Assembly: GCA_945897545.1 (NCBI GenBank)
Contig: CAMDGJ010000026.1
Span: 1 to 19,099 of the forward strand
DNA length: 19,099 bases
Origin: Flavobacterium psychrophilum
GTDB taxonomy: Bacteria; Bacteroidota; Bacteroidia; Flavobacteriales; Flavobacteriaceae
Direction: 5' to 3'
The translations under genes and the position numbers were made by a program. This document shows positions 7,657-14,829 of this stretch, in pieces (position 1 is the first letter of the stretch; each line of letters begins with the position of its first letter). The notes beneath the pieces were generated by a model, which was not told the origin of the DNA, did no database searches, and was given only the letters and a program-made list of their open reading frames with translations.

Positions 7657-7705
7657 AATGGGGTGTAAATTAATTTTCTAATGTTATTTTTATGAATACC
7701 CCATT
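7657..7705. promoter_or_regulatory. Spaced inverted repeat between the two glutamine synthetase genes (candidate operator)
   Basis: AATGGGGT (7657-7664) and its exact complement ACCCCATT (7698-7705) face each other across 33 bp. The arms are the only G/C-rich blocks in an otherwise nearly pure A/T region. Their centres are 41 bp apart, close to four helical turns, so a protein could bind both on one DNA face. The left arm touches the -33 position of the GSII promoter. The regulator is unknown to me. Confidence 0.5.
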
Positions 7706-7759
7706 TTTCAATAGGTTATATTTTAAATAATATATTTTTTATATGCTTAAAATAATAAT

Positions 7760-7767
7760 TATCTTTG
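7760..7767 (+). promoter_or_regulatory. -7 promoter box of the GSIII gene
   Basis: TATCTTTG, a full TAnnTTTG match, predicts a start near 7771 and a leader of about 15 nt before the ATG at 7786. No -33 TTG stands at the normal distance, so the promoter may need an activator. Confidence 0.5.
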
Positions 7768-7785
7768 ATAAAAATTATCTGAAAT

Positions 7786-9975
7786 ATGTCAACATTACGT
7801 TTTCAAGCTCTTAAAGAAGCTTCATCTAGAAAAATGATACAATTTGAAGAATTAGACAGAAAATCTATTCTCTTTGGGTCAAATGTTTTTAACGAAAAAG
7901 CAATGAAGCAATATTTGACTTCAGATGCTTATAAGGGTGTACATGGAGCGGTTAGACATGGCAGTAAAATCGACAGAAAATTAGCCGATTATATCGCTAT
8001 GGGTATGAAAGAATGGGCTTTATCAAAAGGTGTAACACATTATACACACTGGTTTCAGCCCCTCACAGGAAGTACTGCCGAAAAACACGATGCTTTCTTC
8101 GAAACTTCCTATGACGGTAGTGATCCAGTTGAAAAATTTGGAGGTAGTCAATTAGTGCAACAAGAGCCAGATGCGTCCAGTTTCCCCAATGGTGGAATCA
8201 GGAATACATTTGAAGCAAGAGGTTATACTGCTTGGGATCCCACATCGCCAGCTTTTATATATGGAACAACTTTATGTATTCCGACAGTTTTTATTTCGTA
8301 CACCGGCGAAGCATTAGACAATAAAATTCCGCTATTGAGAGCCTTGTCTGCCATTGATGAAGCGGCTACAGAAGTATGTAAATATTTCGACAAAAACGTG
8401 AAGAAAGTGACTGCAACTCTTGGTTGGGAACAAGAATATTTTCTAATAGACAGCGCACTCGCAAACTCTCGTCCAGATCTTGTGATGACAGGAAGAACGC
8501 TATTAGGACACACTTCTGCCAAAGGTCAACAATTGGATGACCATTATTTTGGTTCTATACCGAGTCGTGCCTTAACGTATATGAGAGATTTGGAACAAGA
8601 ATGCATGTTGCTTGGAATACCGGTTAAAACGCGTCATAATGAAGTGGCTCCAAATCAATTTGAGTTGGCTCCAATTTTCGAAGAGACAAATCTTGCCGTA
8701 GATCATAACTGTTTGTTGATGGACATTATGCAAAAAGTAGGAGAACGACACGATTTGAAAGTGTTGTTACACGAAAAACCATTCAAGGGAGTAAACGGTT
8801 CAGGGAAACACAACAACTGGTCATTAGCAACTGACACTGGGGTGAATTTGTTGAGTCCAAGTAAAACTCCGATGAGTAATTTACAGTTTTTGGCTTTCTT
8901 CATCAATACAATCAAAGCTGTAAATGACTATGAAACCTTGTTGAGAGCAGCGATTGCAACAGCAAGCAATGATCACAGATTAGGGGCAAATGAAGCACCT
9001 CCGGCAATTATTTCCGTTTTTATTGGAGAGCAATTAACCAAAGTTTTGGCCGAATTAGAAGGTGTTTCCAATGGCAAATTATCACCAGAAGAGAAAACTG
9101 ATTTAAAATTAAATGTAGTTGGGAAAATTCCAGAAGTAATTCTTGATAACACGGACAGAAATAGGACTTCGCCATTTGCCTTCACGGGAAATAAATTTGA
9201 GTTTAGAGCGGTAGGCTCTTCTGCAAATTGTTCGAATGCGATGACTACTTTAAATACCATTGTGGCCAAACAATTGAAAGATTTCAAAATTGAGGTTGAT
9301 GCCTTGATTGAAAATAAGGATATGAAGAAAGATGATGCTATCTTCAATGTTTTAAGAGAATACATCAAAGTTTCTAAAAAAATCCTTTTTGAGGGCGATG
9401 GTTATAGCGAAGCATGGGAAAAAGAAGCAGCTAAAAGAGGGTTGAGCAATTTCAAAACCACTCCTGAAGCATTGAAAGCAAGAGCTTCTAAACAAGCTTT
9501 GGATTTGTTTTCAGAAATGGGAATCTTGAATCATGTCGAAATGGAAGCCCGTTACGAAATCGAATTGGAAGAATATACAAAAAAAATCCAAATCGAAGGT
9601 AGAGTTTTAGGAGACCTAGCTATTAATCACGTAATTCCAACAGCTATTCGCTATCAAAACACTTTGATTGAAAACGTAAAGGGCTTGAAGGAAATTTTTG
9701 GTGACGAATTCAAAACTTTGGCTAAAGAGCAAATAATTCTCATTAGAGAAATCTCCGGTCACATCGAAGGTATCAATTCAAAAGTTGAGGCAATGATTAA
9801 CGAAAGAAAGAAAGCAAATCTTCTGACAGATGCACAAAAAATGGCTGAAGCGTATTGCAATAAAGTGAAACCTTATTTCGAAGAAATTAGGAATCACTGC
9901 GATAAGTTGGAGTTGTTAGTAGATGATGAATCTTGGACGCTAACGAAATATAGAGAATTATTGCTAACGAAATAA
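7786..9975 (+). CDS. glnN: Glutamine synthetase, type III (GlnN)
   Basis: A 729-aa cytoplasmic enzyme of the GSIII class known from Bacteroides and cyanobacteria; the size alone separates it from GSI and GSII. The N-terminal part RFQALKEASSRK and the conserved THWFQPLTGSTAEKHDAF (85-103) are GSIII-specific. Catalytic motifs follow in order: GWEQEYFLID (213-222), TRHNEVAPNQFELAP (282-296), NGSGKHNNWS (337-346), RLGANEAPPAIISVF, and NRTSPFAFTGNKFEFR beginning near residue 455. A long C-terminal helical region, which contributes to the dodecamer in known structures, runs to LTKYRELLLTK. No key motif is missing. It is transcribed away from the GSII gene, and a terminator lies 21 bp after the stop, so it is a single-gene unit. 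Having two classes of glutamine synthetase next to each other suggests differential use under nitrogen limitation, which is inference. Confidence 0.97.
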   Translation: MSTLRFQALKEASSRKMIQFEELDRKSILFGSNVFNEKAMKQYLTSDAYKGVHGAVRHGSKIDRKLADYIAMGMKEWALSKGVTHYTHWFQPLTGSTAEKHDAFFETSYDGSDPVEKFGGSQLVQQEPDASSFPNGGIRNTFEARGYTAWDPTSPAFIYGTTLCIPTVFISYTGEALDNKIPLLRALSAIDEAATEVCKYFDKNVKKVTATLGWEQEYFLIDSALANSRPDLVMTGRTLLGHTSAKGQQLDDHYFGSIPSRALTYMRDLEQECMLLGIPVKTRHNEVAPNQFELAPIFEETNLAVDHNCLLMDIMQKVGERHDLKVLLHEKPFKGVNGSGKHNNWSLATDTGVNLLSPSKTPMSNLQFLAFFINTIKAVNDYETLLRAAIATASNDHRLGANEAPPAIISVFIGEQLTKVLAELEGVSNGKLSPEEKTDLKLNVVGKIPEVILDNTDRNRTSPFAFTGNKFEFRAVGSSANCSNAMTTLNTIVAKQLKDFKIEVDALIENKDMKKDDAIFNVLREYIKVSKKILFEGDGYSEAWEKEAAKRGLSNFKTTPEALKARASKQALDLFSEMGILNHVEMEARYEIELEEYTKKIQIEGRVLGDLAINHVIPTAIRYQNTLIENVKGLKEIFGDEFKTLAKEQIILIREISGHIEGINSKVEAMINERKKANLLTDAQKMAEAYCNKVKPYFEEIRNHCDKLELLVDDESWTLTKYRELLLTK

Positions 9976-9996
9976 GCATCATTTCACTTTATAATA

Positions 9997-10026
9997 TGCC
10001 TATCCAGTTTTGGATGGGCATTTTTT
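9997..10026 (+). terminator. Intrinsic terminator after glnN
   Basis: TGCCTATCC (9997-10005) pairs with GGATGGGCA (10012-10020) with one T-G wobble and a 6-base loop, followed by six T (10021-10026). Confidence 0.88.
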
Positions 10027-10084
10027 CTTTGATAACTTTTCAAAACCCATACAAAACCAAATAGGCAAACACCAAAAAAATATT

Positions 10085-10092
10085 TATATTTG
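10085..10092 (+). promoter_or_regulatory. -7 promoter box of purM
   Basis: TATATTTG is a perfect TAnnTTTG match 47 bp before the purM ATG. The predicted start near 10096 gives a leader of about 44 nt. A short complementary pair, CGCCA (10093-10097) and TGGCG (10106-10110), flanks that start. No -33 TTG is visible at 17-23 bp, and no purine-repressor-like site is apparent. Confidence 0.5.
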
Positions 10093-10139
10093 CGCCATCC
10101 TCCTTTGGCGGACAAGCAACAAAACTACACACCAACAAA

Positions 10140-11318
10140 ATGAGTTCAGAGTCCAGCAAACGTTATGCACTTCGCGGTGTTTCAGCATCCAAAGAAGATG
10201 TGCACAATGCCATAAAAAACATCGACAAAGGATTATTTCCGCAGGCTTTTTGCAAAATCGTGCCTGATTATTTGACTAATGATGAAGAGTATTGTCTCAT
10301 CATGCATGCCGATGGAGCCGGAACCAAATCGTCTTTGGCTTATATGTATTGGAAAGAAACTGGCAATATTTCAGTTTGGAAAGGTATCGCGCAAGACGCC
10401 TTGATTATGAATATTGACGATTTATTGTGCGTAGGAGCAACTGATAATATTTTGCTTTCTTCTACGATTGGAAGAAATAAGAACCTAATAACTGCCGAAG
10501 TAATTTCGGCCATCATCAACGGAACCGAAGAATTAATCAAAGAACTCGATTCTTTTGGCGTGACCATACATTCTACCGGTGGCGAAACTGCCGATGTGGG
10601 CGATATTGTTCGTACTATAATAGTGGATTCAACAGTTACAGCTCGAATGAAACGTTCTAAGGTAATTGATAATGCCAATATAAAAGTGGGCGATGTGATC
10701 GTAGGATTGGAATCTTTTGGTCAAGCCACTTACGAAAAAAGCTATAATGGCGGAATGGGCAGCAACGGTTTGACTTCGGCACGACACGATGTTTTTGGGA
10801 AATATTTAGCCACCAAATATCCGGAAAGTTACGATGCTGCAGTTCCAGAAGATTTGATTTATTCAGGTCAAGTAAAATTAACCGATGCTGTAGAAAATTC
10901 GCCAATCGACGCCGGTCAATTAGTGCTTTCGCCAACCAGAACGTATGCGCCAATTATCAAGAAAATTTTGGATAAATATACATCCAATGAAATTCATGGA
11001 ATGGTGCATTGCAGCGGTGGAGCACAAACCAAAATTCTGCATTTTGTCAACGATTTACATATTATAAAAGACAATTTATTCCCGGTTCCTCCATTATTCC
11101 AATTAATTCAAGAACAATCCAAAACGGATTGGAAAGAAATGTACCAAGTCTTCAACTGCGGTCATCGTATGGAAATTTATGTACCGGAAGCTGTTGCACA
11201 CGATATTATTGCTATTTCAAAATCATTCAATGTCAATGCGCAAATCGTGGGTAGAGTAGAAGCTGCTGATGCTAAAAAACTGACTATTACCAGCGAATAC
11301 GGTACTTTTGAGTATTAA
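10140..11318 (+). CDS. purM: Phosphoribosylformylglycinamidine cyclo-ligase (AIR synthase) PurM
   Basis: Closes the imidazole ring in de novo purine synthesis, converting FGAM and ATP to AIR in the cytoplasm. Diagnostic segments are the N-terminal SSKRYALRGVSASKEDV, HADGAGTKSSLAYMY (56-70), the ATP-binding region around DALIMNIDDLLCVGA (86-100), STGGETADVGD (about 150-160), and MVHCSGGAQTKIL in the C-terminal domain. At 392 aa it is longer than the roughly 345 residues of E. coli PurM; this is the long form seen in Bacteroidota. The ATG at 10140 follows an A-rich, SD-less leader, as is usual in this phylum. Upstream is the glnN terminator and downstream an unrelated gene behind a repeat array, so it is not in a pur operon here. 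The related AIR-synthase-like proteins HypE, ThiL and SelD are excluded by the motifs. Confidence 0.93.
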   Translation: MSSESSKRYALRGVSASKEDVHNAIKNIDKGLFPQAFCKIVPDYLTNDEEYCLIMHADGAGTKSSLAYMYWKETGNISVWKGIAQDALIMNIDDLLCVGATDNILLSSTIGRNKNLITAEVISAIINGTEELIKELDSFGVTIHSTGGETADVGDIVRTIIVDSTVTARMKRSKVIDNANIKVGDVIVGLESFGQATYEKSYNGGMGSNGLTSARHDVFGKYLATKYPESYDAAVPEDLIYSGQVKLTDAVENSPIDAGQLVLSPTRTYAPIIKKILDKYTSNEIHGMVHCSGGAQTKILHFVNDLHIIKDNLFPVPPLFQLIQEQSKTDWKEMYQVFNCGHRMEIYVPEAVAHDIIAISKSFNVNAQIVGRVEAADAKKLTITSEYGTFEY

Positions 11319-11401
11319 ATTACCTTAGCTTTTGGAACGCGGATAAACGCCCATTTGCTAAAGCAAAAACGCCGATAAAAACGGATTTTAATATTTACTT
11401 T

Positions 11402-11450
11402 TTACAACTTACAACTTACAACTTACAACTTACAACTTACAACTTACAAC
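11402..11450. repeat. Seven perfect tandem copies of TTACAAC
   Basis: Seven uninterrupted 7-bp units end 13 bp before the ATG of the next gene. They lie in its leader or promoter region. The upstream bases (TTTACTTTT) look like a degraded further unit. Such a short perfect array is prone to slippage and may vary between strains. Confidence 0.95.
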
Positions 11451-11463
11451 TTCAAATTTCAAA

Positions 11464-11820
11464 ATGTACGAATTACTTTTTTGGCAATATCAAGACGGAA
11501 TCTATCTCAACCATCATTTGGTTTATGAAGCTTTGGTCGAACAACAAGAAGTCGAAGGTTTAGAACCGCTACCTGTGCAAGTAATCATGAATCGTATTAG
11601 TACAGTGTTTTCAAGTTGGGAAAAAGTAGACGAAAATAGCTGGAAAAACACAAAAGGAAAAGGGGCTTTCCATATCAAAACTACTCCTCAAAGTATCCAA
11701 ATCGATTGCTACGGAACTGAAGGAAAAACTATGAATCTTTTAGCCGATACTTTGGAAGAATTCAAATGTCCTTTATACGACCCACAAATTCCGGTTCGTT
11801 ATGATGAAATGAACGAATAG
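11464..11820 (+). CDS. Conserved hypothetical protein of 118 aa
   Basis: I do not recognise a named domain. The protein is soluble-looking and acidic, without a signal peptide or membrane segment. It begins YELLFWQYQDGIYLNHHLVYEALVEQ, continues with a proline-bearing EPLPVQVIMNRI, has a lysine-rich KNTKGKGAF turn, then a beta-like stretch (FHIKTTPQSIQIDCYG), and ends with a CPLYDPQIPVRYDEM tail. Clear start and stop, good codon structure and an in-line position after purM support a real gene. Its start lies 13 bp after the TTACAAC array, so array length could change promoter spacing or the leader. A GNAT acetyltransferase follows 106 bp later on the same strand. Function is unknown. Confidence 0.78.
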   Translation: MYELLFWQYQDGIYLNHHLVYEALVEQQEVEGLEPLPVQVIMNRISTVFSSWEKVDENSWKNTKGKGAFHIKTTPQSIQIDCYGTEGKTMNLLADTLEEFKCPLYDPQIPVRYDEMNE

Positions 11821-11839
11821 GTTTGCTTCGTTGCAAACC
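11820..11839. other. Stem-loop just after the 118-aa gene
   Basis: GGTTTGC (11820-11826), loop TTCGTT, GCAAACC (11833-11839). The stem is perfect and overlaps the last base of the stop codon, but no T-run follows directly on either strand, so it is a weak terminator candidate or an mRNA 3'-end stabiliser. Confidence 0.4.
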
Positions 11840-11926
11840 CGAATAAAAAATTTCGTCTAAATCTGTTTAATCTTCTCACTTGGCTATCGGTAGACAAGTC
11901 CTTGGACCTTTTTTAAAATTATCGTA

Positions 11927-12529
11927 ATGAAAGAAATTTTCGAAATCCCACAAAATACGGTCCTTGAAGATGACCTAGTTCGGCTTCGTCCCTTACGCGA
12001 ATCCGATGTTGAAAACTTATTGAAAATCTCGATCAACGAACCCGAAACTTGGCAATATTCATTGGTTCGAGCCGATGGACAAGAGAACCTAGTTCACTAT
12101 ATTCAATTGGCTTTAAAAGCTAAAGCAAATAAAACTGAATTTCCATTCATTGTTTTCGACAAGAAATCAGGAGAATACGCCGGAAGCACTCGTTTTTACG
12201 ACATTCAATTGGCGTTTAAAACTCTACAATTAGGCTACACCTGGTATGGAAAAGATTTCCGTGGAACTGGACTTAATAAACATTGTAAATTTTTGCTCTT
12301 ACAATTTGCTTTTGAAACCTTGGGAATGGAACGCGTAGAATTTCGCGCCGATAACAACAACCAACGAAGCATTGCCGCAATGAAAAGCATAGGTTGCAAA
12401 TTTGAAGGCGTTCTTAGAAATCATATGCCAACATTTGGTGGCGAAGCAAGGCGAGACAGTATTGTATTGAGTATTCTTCGTGACGAATGGTTTGGTGAAG
12501 TAAAAGCTAATTTAAAAGCTAAATTATGA
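11927..12529 (+). CDS. GNAT family N-acetyltransferase (RimJ/RimL-like)
   Basis: A 200-aa cytoplasmic protein with the GNAT fold pattern. It opens with the substrate-side strand LVRLRPLRESDVENLL (residues 18-33), followed by a central FIVFDKKSGEYAGSTRFYDI. The acetyl-CoA site is modified: after the strand LQLGYTWYG comes GKDFRGTGLNKHCKFLLLQFAF (about 108-129), where RGTGLN takes the place of the R-G-x-G-x-G/A loop. The end, LGMERVEFRADNNNQRSIAAMKSIGCKFEG, is the characteristic RimJ/RimL-type C-terminal half. Such enzymes acetylate protein N-termini or small amines; the substrate cannot be read from sequence. It starts 106 bp after the 118-aa gene and stops 88 bp before the YegP gene, all on the same strand, so a loose operon is possible, though no promoter is clear in either gap. 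Confidence 0.9.
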   Translation: MKEIFEIPQNTVLEDDLVRLRPLRESDVENLLKISINEPETWQYSLVRADGQENLVHYIQLALKAKANKTEFPFIVFDKKSGEYAGSTRFYDIQLAFKTLQLGYTWYGKDFRGTGLNKHCKFLLLQFAFETLGMERVEFRADNNNQRSIAAMKSIGCKFEGVLRNHMPTFGGEARRDSIVLSILRDEWFGEVKANLKAKL

Positions 12530-12617
12530 CAATGTAAAAATCTAATTTGTAGCACAATTTCTAAAAGTAGAGATTCTTTCTTATTCATTATAACTCCATT
12601 TACAATACGCATACACC

Positions 12618-12965
12618 ATGGGAACATTCGTTATCAGCAAAAGATTTGATGATCGCTACAAATTTGTATTTACCTCCCGAAAAGGGAAAACTATTTTCAC
12701 AAGTCCATCCTACGAACTCAAGATGGAGTGTGAAGATACTATAGAAGCCATAAAAGTTAATATCGCGGAATATACTTATGTAAAGGCAAGAGCTGCCAAC
12801 GGAAAATATTTTTTTAAAATGATGCTCGAAGATACCATAATTGCCAGCAGTCGAAAATATACAACGCCGTTGTTGCTTCAAAAGGGAATCGATGAAATTA
12901 TTCGAACTGCCACTATATCTGAAGTATTAGATTTTTCTCTAAATGATTTTTTTTTCATTGATTAA
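12618..12965 (+). CDS. YegP/DUF1508 family protein
   Basis: A 115-aa protein with two DUF1508-like halves. The first is FVISKRFDDRYKFVFTSRKGKTIFTSPSY (5-33), and the second is AANGKYFFKMMLEDTIIASSRKYTT (59-83). The family fold is two small beta-beta-beta-alpha units in which a strand 'Y/F-x-F-x-L-x-A/S-x-x-G-x-x-I-x-x-S' repeats. Here the pattern is kept in both halves, although the second lacks a clear glycine after the first strand. YegP proteins are small, cytoplasmic and of unproven function. The ATG at 12618 is the first in frame. It ends in an aromatic tail, DFFFID, and is the last gene before a 1.57-kb stretch without intact genes. Confidence 0.82.
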   Translation: MGTFVISKRFDDRYKFVFTSRKGKTIFTSPSYELKMECEDTIEAIKVNIAEYTYVKARAANGKYFFKMMLEDTIIASSRKYTTPLLLQKGIDEIIRTATISEVLDFSLNDFFFID

Positions 12966-13136
12966 AGAGATGATGTTTTGTAGTCTAGTCAAATTTTACA
13001 GATAGATTTTTTATTTTTTGTGTAATAAAGTTTAATTTGCTTTGATATGTTTCTTGTATCACCAATTGGATTTCTGCTTTTTTTTATCGGCAAACTATGT
13101 TGAGGTTTCAATTTATGGCGTTTTCTTTCTTTTAAT

Positions 13137-13178
13137 CGATTTTAATAATTTTTATCAGACGTTGTAAATATGTTTGCA
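13137..13178 (+). repeat. Promoter module, copy 1
   Basis: CGATTTTAAT, 16 variable bases, then TGTAAATATGTTTGCA. The same two blocks with the same 16-bp gap recur at 14342-14383. It contains a TAnnTTTG box, TATGTTTG (13169-13176), and lies 25 bp before the ATG of a broken gene at 13204. Confidence 0.75.
13169..13176 (+). promoter_or_regulatory. -7 box in front of the decayed gene
   Basis: TATGTTTG matches TAnnTTTG and lies 27 bp before the ATG of the decayed gene. It is conserved in the second module copy. No -33 TTG is seen at the normal spacing. Confidence 0.4.
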
Positions 13179-13203
13179 CTATAATTTTCAAAGAGTTATC
13201 AAG

Positions 13204-13571
13204 ATGCAATTAAGAAAAATACTTATCCTCGCTTATAGAAAAGAATATTTCGAAGGATATGCAATGTGATTGAACCCATGTCTGTAATTCAATGGCGAAA
13301 ATACGAGCGAAGCTTTTATTGCTGGATTTAATGTTGGAAGATTAGATTGTGAATAATTAAACAGATCTATTTCTCAGGGAATTCCAAATCGAATCGTTAC
13401 AAGCAAAGTATCGCAGGATTACTTGGATTAAATATTGACATTGGATGTTTCTCCTCTTGCCAGCTCAAGGTATTGGTAAAATGGTGTCAAAGTAGCACAG
13501 ATAAATATGAGCCAAATCAAGGCAATGATCGTGTTGAGATACTTGAAATGGATGGTATTGATTTGAATTAA
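13204..13571 (+). pseudogene. Decayed gene of unknown family
   Basis: From ATG 13204 one frame reads MQLRKILILAYRKEYFEGYA, then M-stop-LNPCL-stop, then FNGENTSEAFIAGFNVGRL and a stop after DCE. It carries on with LNRSISQGIPNRIVTSKV to a final stop at 13429. The in-frame stops are at 13267 (TGA), 13285 (TAA) and 13354 (TAA). The peptide between the stops looks coding: balanced composition and a repeated 'F..G......' helix-like pattern. From 13353 another frame is open for 72 codons (GLLGLNIDIGCFSSCQLKVL ... EILEMDGIDLN, stop at 13569) but lacks an ATG. The best reading is a formerly longer gene broken by three stops and a frameshift. I do not recognise the family. An RNA element or several tiny ORFs cannot be excluded. 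Confidence 0.5.
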
Positions 13572-14038
13572 TTTACTTTAGTAGTTTCTTTTGTCGATAC
13601 TACTACTAATACCTTTCAATTGTACTTTAACTTTATCTCAAGGTTGTTATCTGACTAGAAAAAGATAAAAGTTGCGTATTCTTAAATAGCAAAGGTTTCT
13701 CTTTAAGTAAATTGGAAATAATATTAGAAAAATATTTGTAAGGTGTTTAAGAAAAACTTGCCATTTTTGTATCGTGAAATTTGGTGCAAAATTGATATCG
13801 ATCTTATATTGATTGTTGTGGTTTTGACGCAATCAATAATGCTTTCTTAAGTTCTTTTGGAAATAATTTATAAAAATTCAGAATTATTCCAACACCAATC
13901 CTCATTTACTGAATCTTCCTTTTAATTAGAAACAGTGCTTTTTTATAATAAGTTAAACAAAAGTTATAATGATTGATAATACAATAATTGTTCGTGATTT
14001 TATTTTGAAGATTACTTTTTAATTTTTCAATCATTTTT

Positions 14039-14065
14039 GTGCCGTACCTCTTATCGTACAAGCAC
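14039..14065. repeat. GC-rich interrupted hairpin in the gene-poor stretch
   Basis: GTGC, one unpaired base, GTAC, loop CTCTTATC, GTAC, two unpaired bases, GCAC. It is one of few G/C-rich spots in the region; no T-run follows, so it is not an obvious terminator. Confidence 0.4.
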
Positions 14066-14189
14066 CATAAAATCAGTTTAAGTCGTGAAGCATAATAAAA
14101 ACTTGATTTTAAATAAATATTATTTTATTTCAAATTCACAGTTAGTTATTTGATAATGAGTTATTTATACGTACATTTTTTTGCATTTC

Positions 14190-14240
14190 ATTACTTATTT
14201 TACATAAACACAGTCCTCATTCTTGTTTGCAATAAGTAAT
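14190..14240. repeat. Inverted repeat ATTACTTATT / AATAAGTAAT
   Basis: Perfect 10-bp arms at 14190-14199 and 14231-14240 with 31 bp between. Imperfect pairing continues outward through GCAT (14183-14186) and ATGC (14246-14249). Function unknown. Confidence 0.5.
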
Positions 14241-14341
14241 AATTGATGCTAATGTTCTGTTAAAAAATTTGCTTTTTTGCACCTCTATTTCATACAGAAA
14301 AAGCTAGAAATTGTCATTCAAAGGGTTTTTCTTCTTTTCAA

Positions 14342-14383
14342 CGATTTTAATTTTATTTCCGATTGATTGTAAATATGTTTGCA
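14342..14383 (+). repeat. Promoter module, copy 2
   Basis: Second copy of the module at 13137-13178, with identical outer blocks and identical spacing. It contains TATGTTTG at 14374-14381. Downstream similarity to copy 1 continues into a gene remnant. Confidence 0.75.
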
Positions 14384-14397
14384 GGATAATTATTAAA

Positions 14398-14493
14398 ATG
14401 TTCCTTCTTAAGTGATTTGATAATGGTTATTATTATTATTAAAGAAAGATTATTTTGAACGTTATTTAGTTTTAAAAAACTAACAATTTAATT
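14398..14493 (+). pseudogene. Short remnant related to the decayed gene at 13204
   Basis: Sixty-seven bases after the copy-2 promoter box a frame reads LLLLLKKDYFERYLVLKN and stops. At the same distance, within one base, copy 1 reads ILILAYRKEYFEGYAM. The two peptides share the pattern (K/R)K(D/E)YFE.Y. The possible start ATG at 14398 is in another frame and meets a stop after five codons, so this copy is also broken. Confidence 0.4.
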
Positions 14494-14531
14494 ATATCCC
14501 ATTTGTTTTTAACTATAAAAAAATTGAATTT

Positions 14532-14741
14532 ATGATCGCTTACTACTTAATTGGCTTACTTACAGGAGTTTCCTTAACAGCTTTTTTTATCGGAAAAGGA
14601 TTATATAAATATTACAATAAATCTATAATCCTTCAGAAACAATTGAATCGAGTTTTGAAATTGAATGACAATATTAAAAATTTCAATAATTTGAATTCTA
14701 TTAACGCTGAAAATAGCAACATTGAATCAATGGCCTCCTAA
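14532..14741 (+). CDS. Small single-pass membrane protein (hypothetical)
   Basis: A 69-aa ORF. Residues 3-21 (AYYLIGLLTGVSLTAFFIG) form one clear membrane helix, followed by a basic stretch (KGLYKYYNK) and a polar, Asn-rich tail of about 40 residues. The positive-inside rule puts the tail in the cytoplasm. I do not recognise a family. Support for translation is modest. There is an ATG after an A-rich leader with no SD (normal here), a promoter-like box 150 bp upstream in the duplicated module, and a strong terminator 88 bp downstream. It could be the surviving end of the decayed locus or an independent small gene. Confidence 0.5.
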   Translation: MIAYYLIGLLTGVSLTAFFIGKGLYKYYNKSIILQKQLNRVLKLNDNIKNFNNLNSINAENSNIESMAS

Positions 14742-14829
14742 ACATTTTAAAAAAATGTATTAAAAGGTTTTTTTGATTGAGTCGTCTAACTGCCACTATT
14801 TTTTAAAGTGTGTATGTTGAAAATATAGG

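Larger units (their letters stand above)
12966..14531. other. Gene-poor stretch with decayed, duplicated sequence
   Basis: This 1,566-bp region has no intact gene I can support. It is very AT-rich. What I can identify are two diverged copies of a promoter-plus-gene-start module (13137-13178 and 14342-14383), a broken gene behind the first, a shorter remnant behind the second, and two inverted repeats (14039-14065 and 14190-14240). The rest, about 13572-14038 in particular, shows stops in all frames, no promoter-terminator pair and no recognisable product. Confidence 0.6.

Noticed and set aside
8973..9368. A 131-codon ORF antisense to glnN
   Set aside because: It lies entirely inside the glnN coding region, which carries all expected enzyme motifs; the antisense frame has low-complexity Ser/Phe-rich composition and no promoter.
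10093..10110. Hairpin at the start of the purM leader as a riboswitch
   Set aside because: The stem is only 5 bp and its left arm overlaps the predicted transcript start; there is no conserved purine or other riboswitch core in the leader of about 44 nt.
10657..10953. ORFs antisense to or out of frame with purM (also 10340-10678 and 11009-11254)
   Set aside because: They overlap the well-supported purM frame and show no recognisable protein pattern.
11402..11450. The TTACAAC array as a CRISPR
   Set aside because: Units are 7 bp, directly adjacent and without spacers, and no cas gene is present.
12600..12881. A 93-codon ORF antisense to the YegP gene
   Set aside because: The plus-strand frame has two DUF1508 halves; the antisense frame is its shadow.
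13647..13832. A 61-codon minus-strand ORF in the gene-poor stretch
   Set aside because: Composition is typical of random AT-rich sequence (Asn, Ile, Phe, Leu), with no promoter box and no recognisable motif.
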